Source: Roseburia sp. CAG:309 (GTDB taxonomy: Bacteria > Bacillota > Clostridia > Lachnospirales > Lachnospiraceae). Taken from it: a stretch of 6,467 bases of DNA. The stretch is from NCBI GenBank assembly GCA_000434115.1, contig FR894055.1, positions 7,631 through 14,097 on the forward strand, written 5' to 3'. The translations under genes and the position numbers were made by a program. This document shows positions 1 through 5,962 of the stretch, in pieces. Position 1 is the stretch's first letter, and every line of letters starts with the position of its first letter. Below the pieces are notes generated by a model. That model worked only from the letters and a program-made list of their open reading frames with translations, was not told the DNA's origin and made no database searches.

Positions 1-542
1 CCCCCGATGCAGCAGTCCCTCGCTCCATATACTGCCGCATCCATATTATGGGCACGACGCGCACCAAAATCGCTGACTGCACGTCCTCTCGCCGCTTTCA
101 CAATACGACGCGCCTTAGTCGCGATCAACGACTGATGGTTCACTTGCAGCAGAATCGCCGTCTCCACCAACTGGGCATCAATCAGCGGCGCAACTACTGT
201 GATAACCGGCTCTCCCGGATACATGATCGTTCCCTCGCGAAAGGCGTAAATATCTCCCTGAAAACGAAAATTAGCAAGATATTCCAAAAATTCTTCGCCA
301 AACATCCCCTGTTCGCGCAGATAACTGATATCTTCCCGCGAAAAATGCAGGTCATTGATGTACTCAATGATCTGTTCCAGTCCTGCAAATATCGCAAAAC
401 CTCCATTGTCCGGGTTTTTGCGGTAAAATACATCGAATGCCACACGGGTATCCGCATTGTCCGTATTAAAATAACCGTTGCTCATTGTCATTTCATAAAA
501 ATCCATTACCATGGACAAGTTTCGTTGATCGTACTGCCGCAT
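1..542 (-). CDS. pncB: Nicotinate phosphoribosyltransferase, N-terminal part (cut by window edge)
   Basis: Joins nicotinate to PRPP to give nicotinate mononucleotide, the committed step of NAD salvage in the cytoplasm. The 180 complete codons visible read without interruption from ATG at 542 to the left edge. Recognisable family segments are MVMDFYEMTMSNGYF near residues 11-25, GGFAIFAGLEQ near 47-57, YPGEPVITVVAPL near 108-120, NHQSLIATKARRIV near 135-148 and DFGARRAHNMDAAVYGARD near 158-176. These match the N-terminal and early barrel regions of the NAPRTase family. Full-length bacterial members are about 350-490 residues, so the phosphorylated histidine and PRPP-binding part lie outside the window. 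The start is supported by AGAGG (552-556), 9 bases upstream. It follows pncA by 22 bases on the same strand, so the two are very probably co-transcribed and act in sequence. Family assignment is confident. Nothing odd is visible in the part present. Confidence 0.95.
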   Translation of the reverse strand, partial: MRQYDQRNLSMVMDFYEMTMSNGYFNTDNADTRVAFDVFYRKNPDNGGFAIFAGLEQIIEYINDLHFSREDISYLREQGMFGEEFLEYLANFRFQGDIYAFREGTIMYPGEPVITVVAPLIDAQLVETAILLQVNHQSLIATKARRIVKAARGRAVSDFGARRAHNMDAAVYGARDCCIG

Positions 543-564
543 GAAAATCTACCTCTTTTCTCTT

Positions 565-1095
565 TTAATTCTGCAAAACCTGTATCTGACAAGACTTCAT
601 CGTACACAATGCTGCCTCGTGCGATTTTTTTGTCACACCGGCACAACAGGAAGCATCCACTTTGATATCCGTTTCCGGCATCGCCGCTTTCAGCAAAAGA
701 GCATTCGAAACCACACAGATGTCCGTGCAAAGTCCGATCAGCTCAATTTCTTCGATCTCTCCGGCAGTCTGTCTCTGCAACAGATCTTCCATCAATTTTA
801 CCGAGCCAAATGTCTCTTTTTCATAGACGGTGCATTGTTTTTCTCTGCATATTTTTTCCAATTCCGGAAGGAGTTTCCAGCCGGCTGTCCCTTTGATACA
901 ATGTTCCACCGGCAGATATTTTCCCTCGCGTGTCGAAAGAAAATCTTTTCCATGGGTGTCTTTCGTAAAAATAACTTCTCCCTCATAGTCCGCGGCCTTT
1001 TTTACAACTGCCGGCACAATTGCCTGTGCTTCGGTCGTTCCGAGCGATCCATCGACAAAATCATGCTGCATATCCACTACAATTAAAATCTTCAT
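565..1095 (-). CDS. pncA: Nicotinamidase (cysteine hydrolase family)
   Basis: Hydrolyses nicotinamide to nicotinate and ammonia in the cytoplasm, supplying PncB encoded next. The protein has 176 residues, a little shorter than the usual 180-210. The N-terminal strand LIVVDMQHDF gives catalytic Asp8. YEKETFGS gives the probable catalytic Lys93. GLCTDICVVSNAL gives nucleophile Cys127, so the Asp-Lys-Cys triad is complete. The probable metal site is Asp46 and His48 (KDTH), Glu57, and His65 (VEHCIKGT). A glutamate at the third position resembles the streptococcal enzyme more than the mycobacterial one, which uses histidine; this alignment is by eye. I chose the ATG at 1095 because AAAGGAG lies 8 bases upstream. 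A longer in-frame start at 1167 would lie upstream of the predicted transcription start and overlap the -35 element. A general isochorismatase-like hydrolase is the alternative, but adjacency to pncB favours nicotinamidase. Confidence 0.94.
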   Translation of the reverse strand: MKILIVVDMQHDFVDGSLGTTEAQAIVPAVVKKAADYEGEVIFTKDTHGKDFLSTREGKYLPVEHCIKGTAGWKLLPELEKICREKQCTVYEKETFGSVKLMEDLLQRQTAGEIEEIELIGLCTDICVVSNALLLKAAMPETDIKVDASCCAGVTKKSHEAALCTMKSCQIQVLQN

Positions 1096-1103
1096 TTCCG
1101 CTT

Positions 1104-1108
1104 CTCCT
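1104..1108 (-). promoter_or_regulatory. Ribosome binding site deciding the pncA start
   Basis: AGGAG on the minus strand, within AAAGGAG, sits 8 bases before the ATG at 1095. No comparable site precedes the alternative in-frame ATG at 1167, which supports the shorter 176-residue product. Confidence 0.85.
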
Positions 1109-1138
1109 TTCGCTCTTCTCAAAATGCATATTAAAGCC

Positions 1139-1167
1139 ATTATAGACTGTTTTTTTCCAAGTGTCAA
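1139..1167 (-). promoter_or_regulatory. Consensus sigma-A promoter for pncA-pncB
   Basis: Read on the minus strand, TTGACA (1167-1162) is followed by a 17-base spacer and then TATAAT (1144-1139). Both hexamers match the vegetative consensus exactly at the optimal spacing. Transcription should start near 1132, leaving a leader of roughly 37 bases before the pncA ATG. An A-rich run lies inside the spacer. This pattern is seen directly; promoter activity is inferred. Confidence 0.9.
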
Positions 1168-1195
1168 AAGATAATGTTATTTTTCCCGCTAATAG
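1168..1195. other. Short AT-rich segment between the two divergent promoters
   Basis: These 28 bases separate the two -35 elements. They contain a weak 4-base inverted pair, ATAA and TTAT around TG (1171-1180), and a T-run. No operator that I can name is visible. A regulator acting on both arms could bind here, but the sequence alone does not show it. Confidence 0.3.
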
Positions 1196-1224
1196 TTGAA
1201 ATATCGCATGACAAATGGTACAAT
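1196..1224 (+). promoter_or_regulatory. Sigma-A-type promoter with extended -10, upstream of the DegV gene
   Basis: TTGAAA (1196-1201), a 17-base spacer and TACAAT (1219-1224). A TG at 1216-1217, one base before the -10 hexamer, adds the extended -10 feature. The predicted start is near 1231, giving a leader of only about 24 bases, which leaves no room for a riboswitch. It probably drives the whole five-gene plus-strand series. Each hexamer differs from consensus at one base. Confidence 0.82.
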
Positions 1225-1240
1225 GAATACATATTGAATG

Positions 1241-1246
1241 AGGAGG
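1241..1246 (+). promoter_or_regulatory. Ribosome binding site deciding the DegV-family start
   Basis: A full AGGAGG lies 8 bases before the ATG at 1255. The same frame stays open back to an ATG at 1174, but that start lies upstream of the predicted promoter and has no such site. The real protein therefore starts with MADYVLSCC. Confidence 0.9.
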
Positions 1247-1254
1247 AAAACACT

Positions 1255-2151
1255 ATGGCGGATTATGTACTCAGCTGCTGCTCGACAGCGGATCTGAGCG
1301 AACAGCATTTTACAGACCGGAATATTTCTTACATCTGCTTTCATTTTGAACTTGATGGGAAACAGTATCCGGATGATCTCGGGAAATCCATTCCCTTTGA
1401 CAAATTTTACGAGGCAATGGCAAACGGAGCCGATACCAAAACGTCACAGATCAATGCCAATGAATTTGAGGCTTATTTTGAATCCTTTTTACAACAGGGA
1501 AAGGATATTTTGCATGTCACCTTGTCTTCAGGCATTTCGGGCGTGTTAAATTCCGCATGTCTGGCAAGAAATATTTTAAGCGAAAAATACCCGGAGCGAA
1601 AAATTCTTATCGTAGATTCTCTCGCCGCTTCTTCCGGTTACGGTCTTTTGATGGACAAGCTGGCAGATCTGCGCGATGAGGGGAAAAGCATCGACGAGGT
1701 GTATCAATGGTGTCTGGAGAACCGTCTTCATGTACACCACTGGTTCTTTTCGACCAATCTTACATTCTATATCAAAGGAGGGCGTGTCTCAAAGACAGCC
1801 GGATTCGTTGGCGGACTTTTAAATATCTGCCCTCTGCTCAATATGGACTTTATGGGACGACTGATCCCACGTTATAAAATACGTACAAAGAAAAAAGTGA
1901 TCCGTACGATCGTAGAACAGATGGAGCAGTTTGCCATCGCCGGTACGTCGTACAACGGGAAGTGTTACATCTCACATTCTGCCTGCAAAGAAGACGCTCT
2001 TGCCGTAGCAGCCCTTGTCGAAGAACGCTTTCCGGCATTAAATGGAAAAGTAGAAATCTATCCGATCGGCACGACTATCGGAAGCCATACCGGTCCCGGA
2101 ACCGTCGCCCTGTTTTTCTGGGGGATCAACCGGCCGATCGAAGAAGAATAA
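1255..2151 (+). CDS. DegV family protein (fatty-acid-binding, FakB-like)
   Basis: DegV proteins bind a single fatty acid. The characterised FakB members present it to the kinase FakA, giving acyl-phosphate for phospholipid synthesis. The protein has 298 residues, slightly longer than the usual 280-290. Visible family features are an N-terminal strand ending in SCCSTADLS, TKTSQIN near 61-67, TLSSGISGVLNSA near 89-101, IVDSLAASSGYG near 119-130, FYIKGGRVSKTAGFVGGLLNICPLL near 171-195, and the C-terminal SHTGPGTVALFF near 277-288. Ser92/Ser93, Arg177 and His278 are the likely carboxylate or ligand contacts by family analogy. There is no signal peptide or membrane segment, so it should be cytoplasmic. 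It leads the plus-strand gene series and apt follows after 29 bases. No FakA gene is in the window, and clostridia often carry several DegV paralogues, so the exact ligand and partner cannot be stated. Confidence 0.93.
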   Translation: MADYVLSCCSTADLSEQHFTDRNISYICFHFELDGKQYPDDLGKSIPFDKFYEAMANGADTKTSQINANEFEAYFESFLQQGKDILHVTLSSGISGVLNSACLARNILSEKYPERKILIVDSLAASSGYGLLMDKLADLRDEGKSIDEVYQWCLENRLHVHHWFFSTNLTFYIKGGRVSKTAGFVGGLLNICPLLNMDFMGRLIPRYKIRTKKKVIRTIVEQMEQFAIAGTSYNGKCYISHSACKEDALAVAALVEERFPALNGKVEIYPIGTTIGSHTGPGTVALFFWGINRPIEEE

Positions 2152-2164
2152 AAGAGATTCGAGT

Positions 2165-2170
2165 AAGGAG
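2165..2170 (+). promoter_or_regulatory. Ribosome binding site deciding the apt start
   Basis: AAGGAG lies 10 bases before the ATG at 2181. The apt frame is open well back into the DegV gene (an ATG at 1962), but only this start gives the canonical Apt N-terminus and has a binding site. Confidence 0.85.
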
Positions 2171-2180
2171 ACGAAACACC

Positions 2181-2705
2181 ATGAAAAAATTGGAAGAGTA
2201 CGTAAGAAGTATCCCGGATTTTCCGGAGAAAGGAATCATTTTCCGCGATATCACCACGGTGATACAGGATCCGGAAGGATTTCATCTGGCAATCAATGCC
2301 ATGATGGAAAAGGTAAAAGGTCTGGACTTTGATCTCGTTGTCGGACTGGATGCACGTGGATTTATCTTTGGTTCTGCCATCGCCTATGCTCTCGGAAAGG
2401 GCTTTGTTCCATGCCGTAAAAAGGGCAAGCTTCCTTGTGAAACCGTCTGTGCAAGTTATGAGCTGGAATATGGTACTGCCGAGATTGAGCTTCACAAAGA
2501 TTCCATCGCCAAAGGACAGAAAGTCATTATCGTAGACGACTTGATTGCTACCGGTGGTACAGTAGAAGCCTGCGCCAAATTAGTGAAAGAACTTGGCGGC
2601 AGTGTGGAAAAAATTGTATTTCTTCTGGAACTCGCCGGTCTTCACGGACGTGACAAACTGGCAGCCTACGATGTCGCTTCCGTGATCACTTATGAAGGAA
2701 AATAA
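2181..2705 (+). CDS. apt: Adenine phosphoribosyltransferase
   Basis: Condenses adenine with PRPP to give AMP and pyrophosphate (cytoplasmic purine salvage). The product has 174 residues, typical of bacterial Apt at 170-180. The N-terminus reads YVRSIPDFPEKGIIFRDITT (residues 7-26), which is diagnostic for Apt. VVGLDARGFIFGSAIAYALG spans about 53-72, and the flexible-loop region KKGKLPCETVCASYELEYG about 80-98. The PRPP-binding signature VIIVDDLIATGGT is at 115-127, with the acidic pair Asp119-Asp120 and the phosphate loop ATGGT. No key residue is missing. It lies 29 bases after the DegV gene and 49 bases before a purine permease, so import and phosphoribosylation of bases are encoded side by side. 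Its stop codon lies inside a small inverted repeat, described separately. Confidence 0.98.
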   Translation: MKKLEEYVRSIPDFPEKGIIFRDITTVIQDPEGFHLAINAMMEKVKGLDFDLVVGLDARGFIFGSAIAYALGKGFVPCRKKGKLPCETVCASYELEYGTAEIELHKDSIAKGQKVIIVDDLIATGGTVEACAKLVKELGGSVEKIVFLLELAGLHGRDKLAAYDVASVITYEGK

Positions 2706-2719
2706 GTCCTGGGACTTAT
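2702..2719 (+). other. Small inverted repeat spanning the apt stop codon
   Basis: ATAAGTC (2702-2708) pairs with GACTTAT (2713-2719) around CTGG, giving a 7-base-pair stem with a four-base loop. The stem holds only two G-C pairs and no T-run follows on the plus strand, so it is not a convincing intrinsic terminator. It could mildly affect RNA stability between apt and the permease, or it may be chance. Confidence 0.4.
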
Positions 2720-2754
2720 CAATAAAAATCACTTAGTTTAAGAAGGAGGACATT

Positions 2755-4113
2755 ATGTTAGAAAAACTGTTCAAACTCAAAGACAACAACACAACAGTAA
2801 AAACAGAAGTCATCGCCGGTCTGACGACATTCATGACAATGGCTTATATTCTTGCCGTCAACCCAAGCATGCTTACCGCAGCCGGCATGGACACCAATGC
2901 TGCCCTGATCGCTACGGCGCTTGCTGCCTTTATCGGTACATTTGCGATGGCATTTTTGGCAAATTACCCATTTGCTCTTGCTTCCGGTATGGGACTCAAC
3001 GCATACTTTGCTTACACCGTATGTGGTTCGATGGGATACTCCTGGCAGGTAGCTCTGCTCGCTGTATTCACCGAAGGTATCGTATTTATCGTACTTTCCC
3101 TTACGAACGTACGGGAAGCAATCTTCAATGCAATCCCTCTCACTCTGAAACACGGTGTAAGCGCCGGAATCGGACTTTTCATCGCTTTCGTTGGACTGCA
3201 GGGTGCGCACCTTGTTGTAAACAGCGATTCCACTCTTACTACAACTGTAGATTTTGCTGGAAATTTCCACACCGAGGGAATCTGTGCCGTACTTGCAATC
3301 GTCGGATTGTTCATTACGATCGTGCTTTACATCAAAGGATTTAAAGGGGCGATCCTGATCGGTATCATTGCCACCTGGATCCTCGGTATGATCATGCAGG
3401 CTGCCGGCGTTTACCAGGTAGATGTAGAAGGCGGATTTTACTCCCTCTTCCCGAACCTTGCTTTTGTTGATCTGACAGATCTTGGAAAGACATTCGGACA
3501 GTGCTTCCGCGCTGACCTTTCCGGCGTTAGCATCATCAACTTTATCGTCGTACTGTTATCTTTCCTTTTTGTCGATATTTTCGATACTTTGGGAACGTTG
3601 GTCGGCGTGGCTACCAAAGCAGATATGCTTGACAGCGAAGGAAAACTTCCACGTATCAAAGAAGCCCTTCTGGCAGATGCAATCGCTACTTCTGCCGGCG
3701 CGATCATCGGTACATCTACAACGACAACTTACGTAGAATCTTCTGCCGGCGTAGCAGCAGGCGGACGTACCGGATTGTCATCTGTAGTTACCGGATTTTT
3801 GTTTCTGATCTCCATCTTCTTCGCACCGATCTTCACAGCGATCCCTGGTTTTGCCACGGCTCCTGCTTTGATCTTTGTCGGATTCCTGATGGTATCTTCC
3901 ATAATCAAAGTTGACTTCTCTGACCTCACAGAGGCGGTTCCTGCTTACCTTTGTATGCTTGCTATGCCTTTGATGTACAGCATCGCAGAAGGTATCGCAA
4001 TGGGCGTTGTCTCCTATGTAGTCATCAATCTTCTTTGCGGAAAAGCGAAAAAGATTACTCCGCTCATGTATGTGCTTGCGGTACTCTTCATCTGCAAATA
4101 CATATTCTTATAA
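2755..4113 (+). CDS. NCS2 family (AzgA/PbuG-like) purine base permease
   Basis: A multi-pass inner-membrane transporter for purine bases, most likely hypoxanthine, guanine or adenine by proton symport. It has 452 residues, within the usual 430-480. Family features include TEVIAGLTTFMTMAYILAVNP (17-37), ASGMGLNAYFAY (76-87), the central VDIFDTLGTLVGVATKAD (273-290), TSTTTTYVESSAGVAAGGRTG (320-340) and AEGIAMGVVSYV (411-422). The ESSAGVAAGGRTGLSSVVTG stretch is characteristic of the AzgA-like branch rather than the uracil/xanthine branch. About a dozen hydrophobic helices are apparent, with a charged amphipathic N-terminus and no cleaved signal. AAGGAGGA (2743-2750) closely precedes the ATG. 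It follows apt by 49 bases and precedes the ABC-F gene by 21. No purine riboswitch is seen upstream, unlike many pbuG-type genes, so expression probably depends on the promoter before the DegV gene. Which base it carries cannot be settled from sequence. Confidence 0.95.
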   Translation: MLEKLFKLKDNNTTVKTEVIAGLTTFMTMAYILAVNPSMLTAAGMDTNAALIATALAAFIGTFAMAFLANYPFALASGMGLNAYFAYTVCGSMGYSWQVALLAVFTEGIVFIVLSLTNVREAIFNAIPLTLKHGVSAGIGLFIAFVGLQGAHLVVNSDSTLTTTVDFAGNFHTEGICAVLAIVGLFITIVLYIKGFKGAILIGIIATWILGMIMQAAGVYQVDVEGGFYSLFPNLAFVDLTDLGKTFGQCFRADLSGVSIINFIVVLLSFLFVDIFDTLGTLVGVATKADMLDSEGKLPRIKEALLADAIATSAGAIIGTSTTTTYVESSAGVAAGGRTGLSSVVTGFLFLISIFFAPIFTAIPGFATAPALIFVGFLMVSSIIKVDFSDLTEAVPAYLCMLAMPLMYSIAEGIAMGVVSYVVINLLCGKAKKITPLMYVLAVLFICKYIFL

Positions 4114-4134
4114 AAACGATTCAGGAGTTTATTT

Positions 4135-5946
4135 ATGAATTTATTAACCGCCGAAGGCATCACTCACAGTTATCATGACCGCCACCTTTTTTCCGGCCTC
4201 TCGTTTCACTTAAACGAGGGGGAAAAGGTGGGACTGATCGGTATCAACGGAACCGGAAAATCGACCCTTTTAAAAATCATTGCCGGAATGCTCGTTCCGG
4301 ACGAGGGAACCGTGATCCGCGGAAATCAGCTGACGCTGTCGTATCTTCCGCAGTCGCCCGAATTTGCAGACACCGATACAGTTTTGAGCGCTGCCTTAGC
4401 CGGTCTGACTGACAATGGCATCTGGGAACGGGAACCAGATGCCAAAAATATGTTGACAAGACTTGGCATCACCGAATTTACAAAACCCATTCAACAGTTG
4501 TCCGGGGGACAGCGCAAGCGTGTGGCACTTGTCCGCACTCTGCTGACTGACGCGGACATCCTGATCCTTGACGAGCCGACCAACCACTTAGACAGTGCAA
4601 TGGCTGAATGGCTGGAAAACCGATTGAAAAACTACCGCGGTGCGCTTGTAATGATCACACACGACCGCTATTTTCTAGACAGCGTTGTGACGCGGATTGT
4701 CGAACTGGAACAGGGAAAACTTTATAGTTATGCGGACAGCTACCTCGGATATCTTGCTCTCAAATCCGAACGCAAAGAAATGGAGTCAGCGACCGAACGC
4801 AAACGCCAGAGTTTATTGAAAACCGAGATCCAATGGATGATGCGTGGTGCGCGCGCACGTTCCACCAAGCAGAAAGCGCATATTGCCCGCTACGAGGCTC
4901 TCCGCGATGTAACGCCGCCGAAAACCGAGGAAAATGTACAGATGACCTCTGTCGCCTCCCGTCTTGGACGGACTACCATTGAATTGAATGGGATTTGCAA
5001 ATCCTATGATGACCGCACACTCATACGGGATTTTTCTTATATATTTTTGAAAAATGACCGCATCGGGATCATTGGCCCGAATGGGTGCGGAAAATCCACG
5101 TTAATGAAACTGATCAACGGTTTGGAGACGCCGGATTCCGGCACGATCACCATCGGACAGACCGTAAAGATCGGTTACTTTTCACAGGAAAATGAATTTT
5201 TAGACCCTTCTCTGAAACTGATCGAATATGTGCGCGAAGGAGCGCACGTCATCCATACTCCGACCGGTACGATCAGCGCTTCGCAGATGCTAGAGCGGTT
5301 TTTGTTTCCTTCCAATATGCACTACGCATTGATTGAGAAACTTTCGGGCGGCGAAAAACGCCGGCTGTATCTGCTCCGTATCCTTATGGAAGCTCCGAAC
5401 GTCCTCTTTTTGGATGAGCCGACTAACGATCTGGATATCGAAACGCTGACAATCCTCGAAGACTATCTCGATCACTTTGCCGGCATTGTCGTGACCGTAT
5501 CGCACGACCGTTACTTTTTGGATCGTGTTGTCCGACGCATCTTTGCGTTTGAAGAAAATGGAACGATCACCCAGTACGAGGGCGGCTACACCGATTATCT
5601 CAAAAAATCCGGTGACAAACTGTCCGAAATGAGTACCATTTCCGATAAAAAGGAAAGCAGCCGCAACCCGGATTCCAGTTCCAGAGATACGTGGAAGAAA
5701 AATGCGCCAAAGAAATTAAAATTTTCTTATAAAGAACAACGCGAGTATGAAACCATTGAGGAAGATATACAAAAACTGGAAGAAAAAATCGCTTCCCTCG
5801 AAAAAGAAATGGAAGAATCTTCCAGTAACTACAGCCGTCTGACAGAACTAAATGAAGAGAAAGAAAATGCCGAAATGGCTTTGCTTGAAAAAATGGAACG
5901 CTGGGAATATTTAGAGGACCTGGCTGCCCAGATTGAAAATCAATAA
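4135..5946 (+). CDS. uup: ABC-F family ATPase, Uup-like
   Basis: A soluble protein with two ATPase domains and no membrane segments. ABC-F proteins bind ribosomes, and Uup also binds branched DNA and limits precise transposon excision in E. coli. It has 603 residues, against about 635 for E. coli Uup. Domain 1 has Walker A GINGTGKST (36-44), Q-loop Gln73, signature LSGGQ (122-126), Walker B ILILDEPTNHLD (142-153, Glu147) and switch His176. The linker (about 200-285) contains WMMRGARARSTKQKAHIARY, typical of Uup. Domain 2 has GPNGCGKST (314-322), Gln351, LSGGE (403-407), VLFLDEPTNDLD (423-434, Glu428) and His457. A Ser/Lys-rich stretch (about 496-525) leads to a C-terminal coiled coil (about 530-600), the Uup-type DNA-binding tail. 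All catalytic motifs are intact. CAGGAG (4122-4127) sits 7 bases before the ATG. An antibiotic-resistance ABC-F is less likely given the Uup linker and tail. Confidence 0.93.
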   Translation: MNLLTAEGITHSYHDRHLFSGLSFHLNEGEKVGLIGINGTGKSTLLKIIAGMLVPDEGTVIRGNQLTLSYLPQSPEFADTDTVLSAALAGLTDNGIWEREPDAKNMLTRLGITEFTKPIQQLSGGQRKRVALVRTLLTDADILILDEPTNHLDSAMAEWLENRLKNYRGALVMITHDRYFLDSVVTRIVELEQGKLYSYADSYLGYLALKSERKEMESATERKRQSLLKTEIQWMMRGARARSTKQKAHIARYEALRDVTPPKTEENVQMTSVASRLGRTTIELNGICKSYDDRTLIRDFSYIFLKNDRIGIIGPNGCGKSTLMKLINGLETPDSGTITIGQTVKIGYFSQENEFLDPSLKLIEYVREGAHVIHTPTGTISASQMLERFLFPSNMHYALIEKLSGGEKRRLYLLRILMEAPNVLFLDEPTNDLDIETLTILEDYLDHFAGIVVTVSHDRYFLDRVVRRIFAFEENGTITQYEGGYTDYLKKSGDKLSEMSTISDKKESSRNPDSSSRDTWKKNAPKKLKFSYKEQREYETIEEDIQKLEEKIASLEKEMEESSSNYSRLTELNEEKENAEMALLEKMERWEYLEDLAAQIENQ

Positions 5947-5962
5947 AGGAGAATCAAAAGAT

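Noticed and set aside
48..665. A 205-codon open frame on the plus strand
   Set aside because: It lies antisense to pncB and the end of pncA, is rich in His, Arg and Ser, resembles no family and lacks a ribosome binding site. It is a shadow of the minus-strand genes.
541..1086. A 181-codon open frame on the plus strand
   Set aside because: It is almost entirely antisense to pncA, whose catalytic motifs are intact, and it has no recognisable domain.
1096..1167. 24-residue N-terminal extension of nicotinamidase
   Set aside because: It overlaps the consensus promoter and would begin upstream of the likely transcription start. The family begins at the KILIVVDMQ strand.
1174..1254. 27-residue N-terminal extension of the DegV protein
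   Set aside because: It would start upstream of the predicted promoter -35 box, has no ribosome binding site and adds sequence unlike the family. The ATG at 1255 has AGGAGG.
2706..2754. Purine riboswitch before the permease
   Set aside because: The gap is only 49 bases, shorter than a purine aptamer of about 65-70 bases, and shows no three-way-junction pattern.
4135..5946. Antibiotic-resistance ABC-F (ribosomal protection)
   Set aside because: The RGARARSTKQKA linker and the C-terminal coiled coil are typical of the housekeeping Uup type, and the setting is not mobile or resistance-associated.
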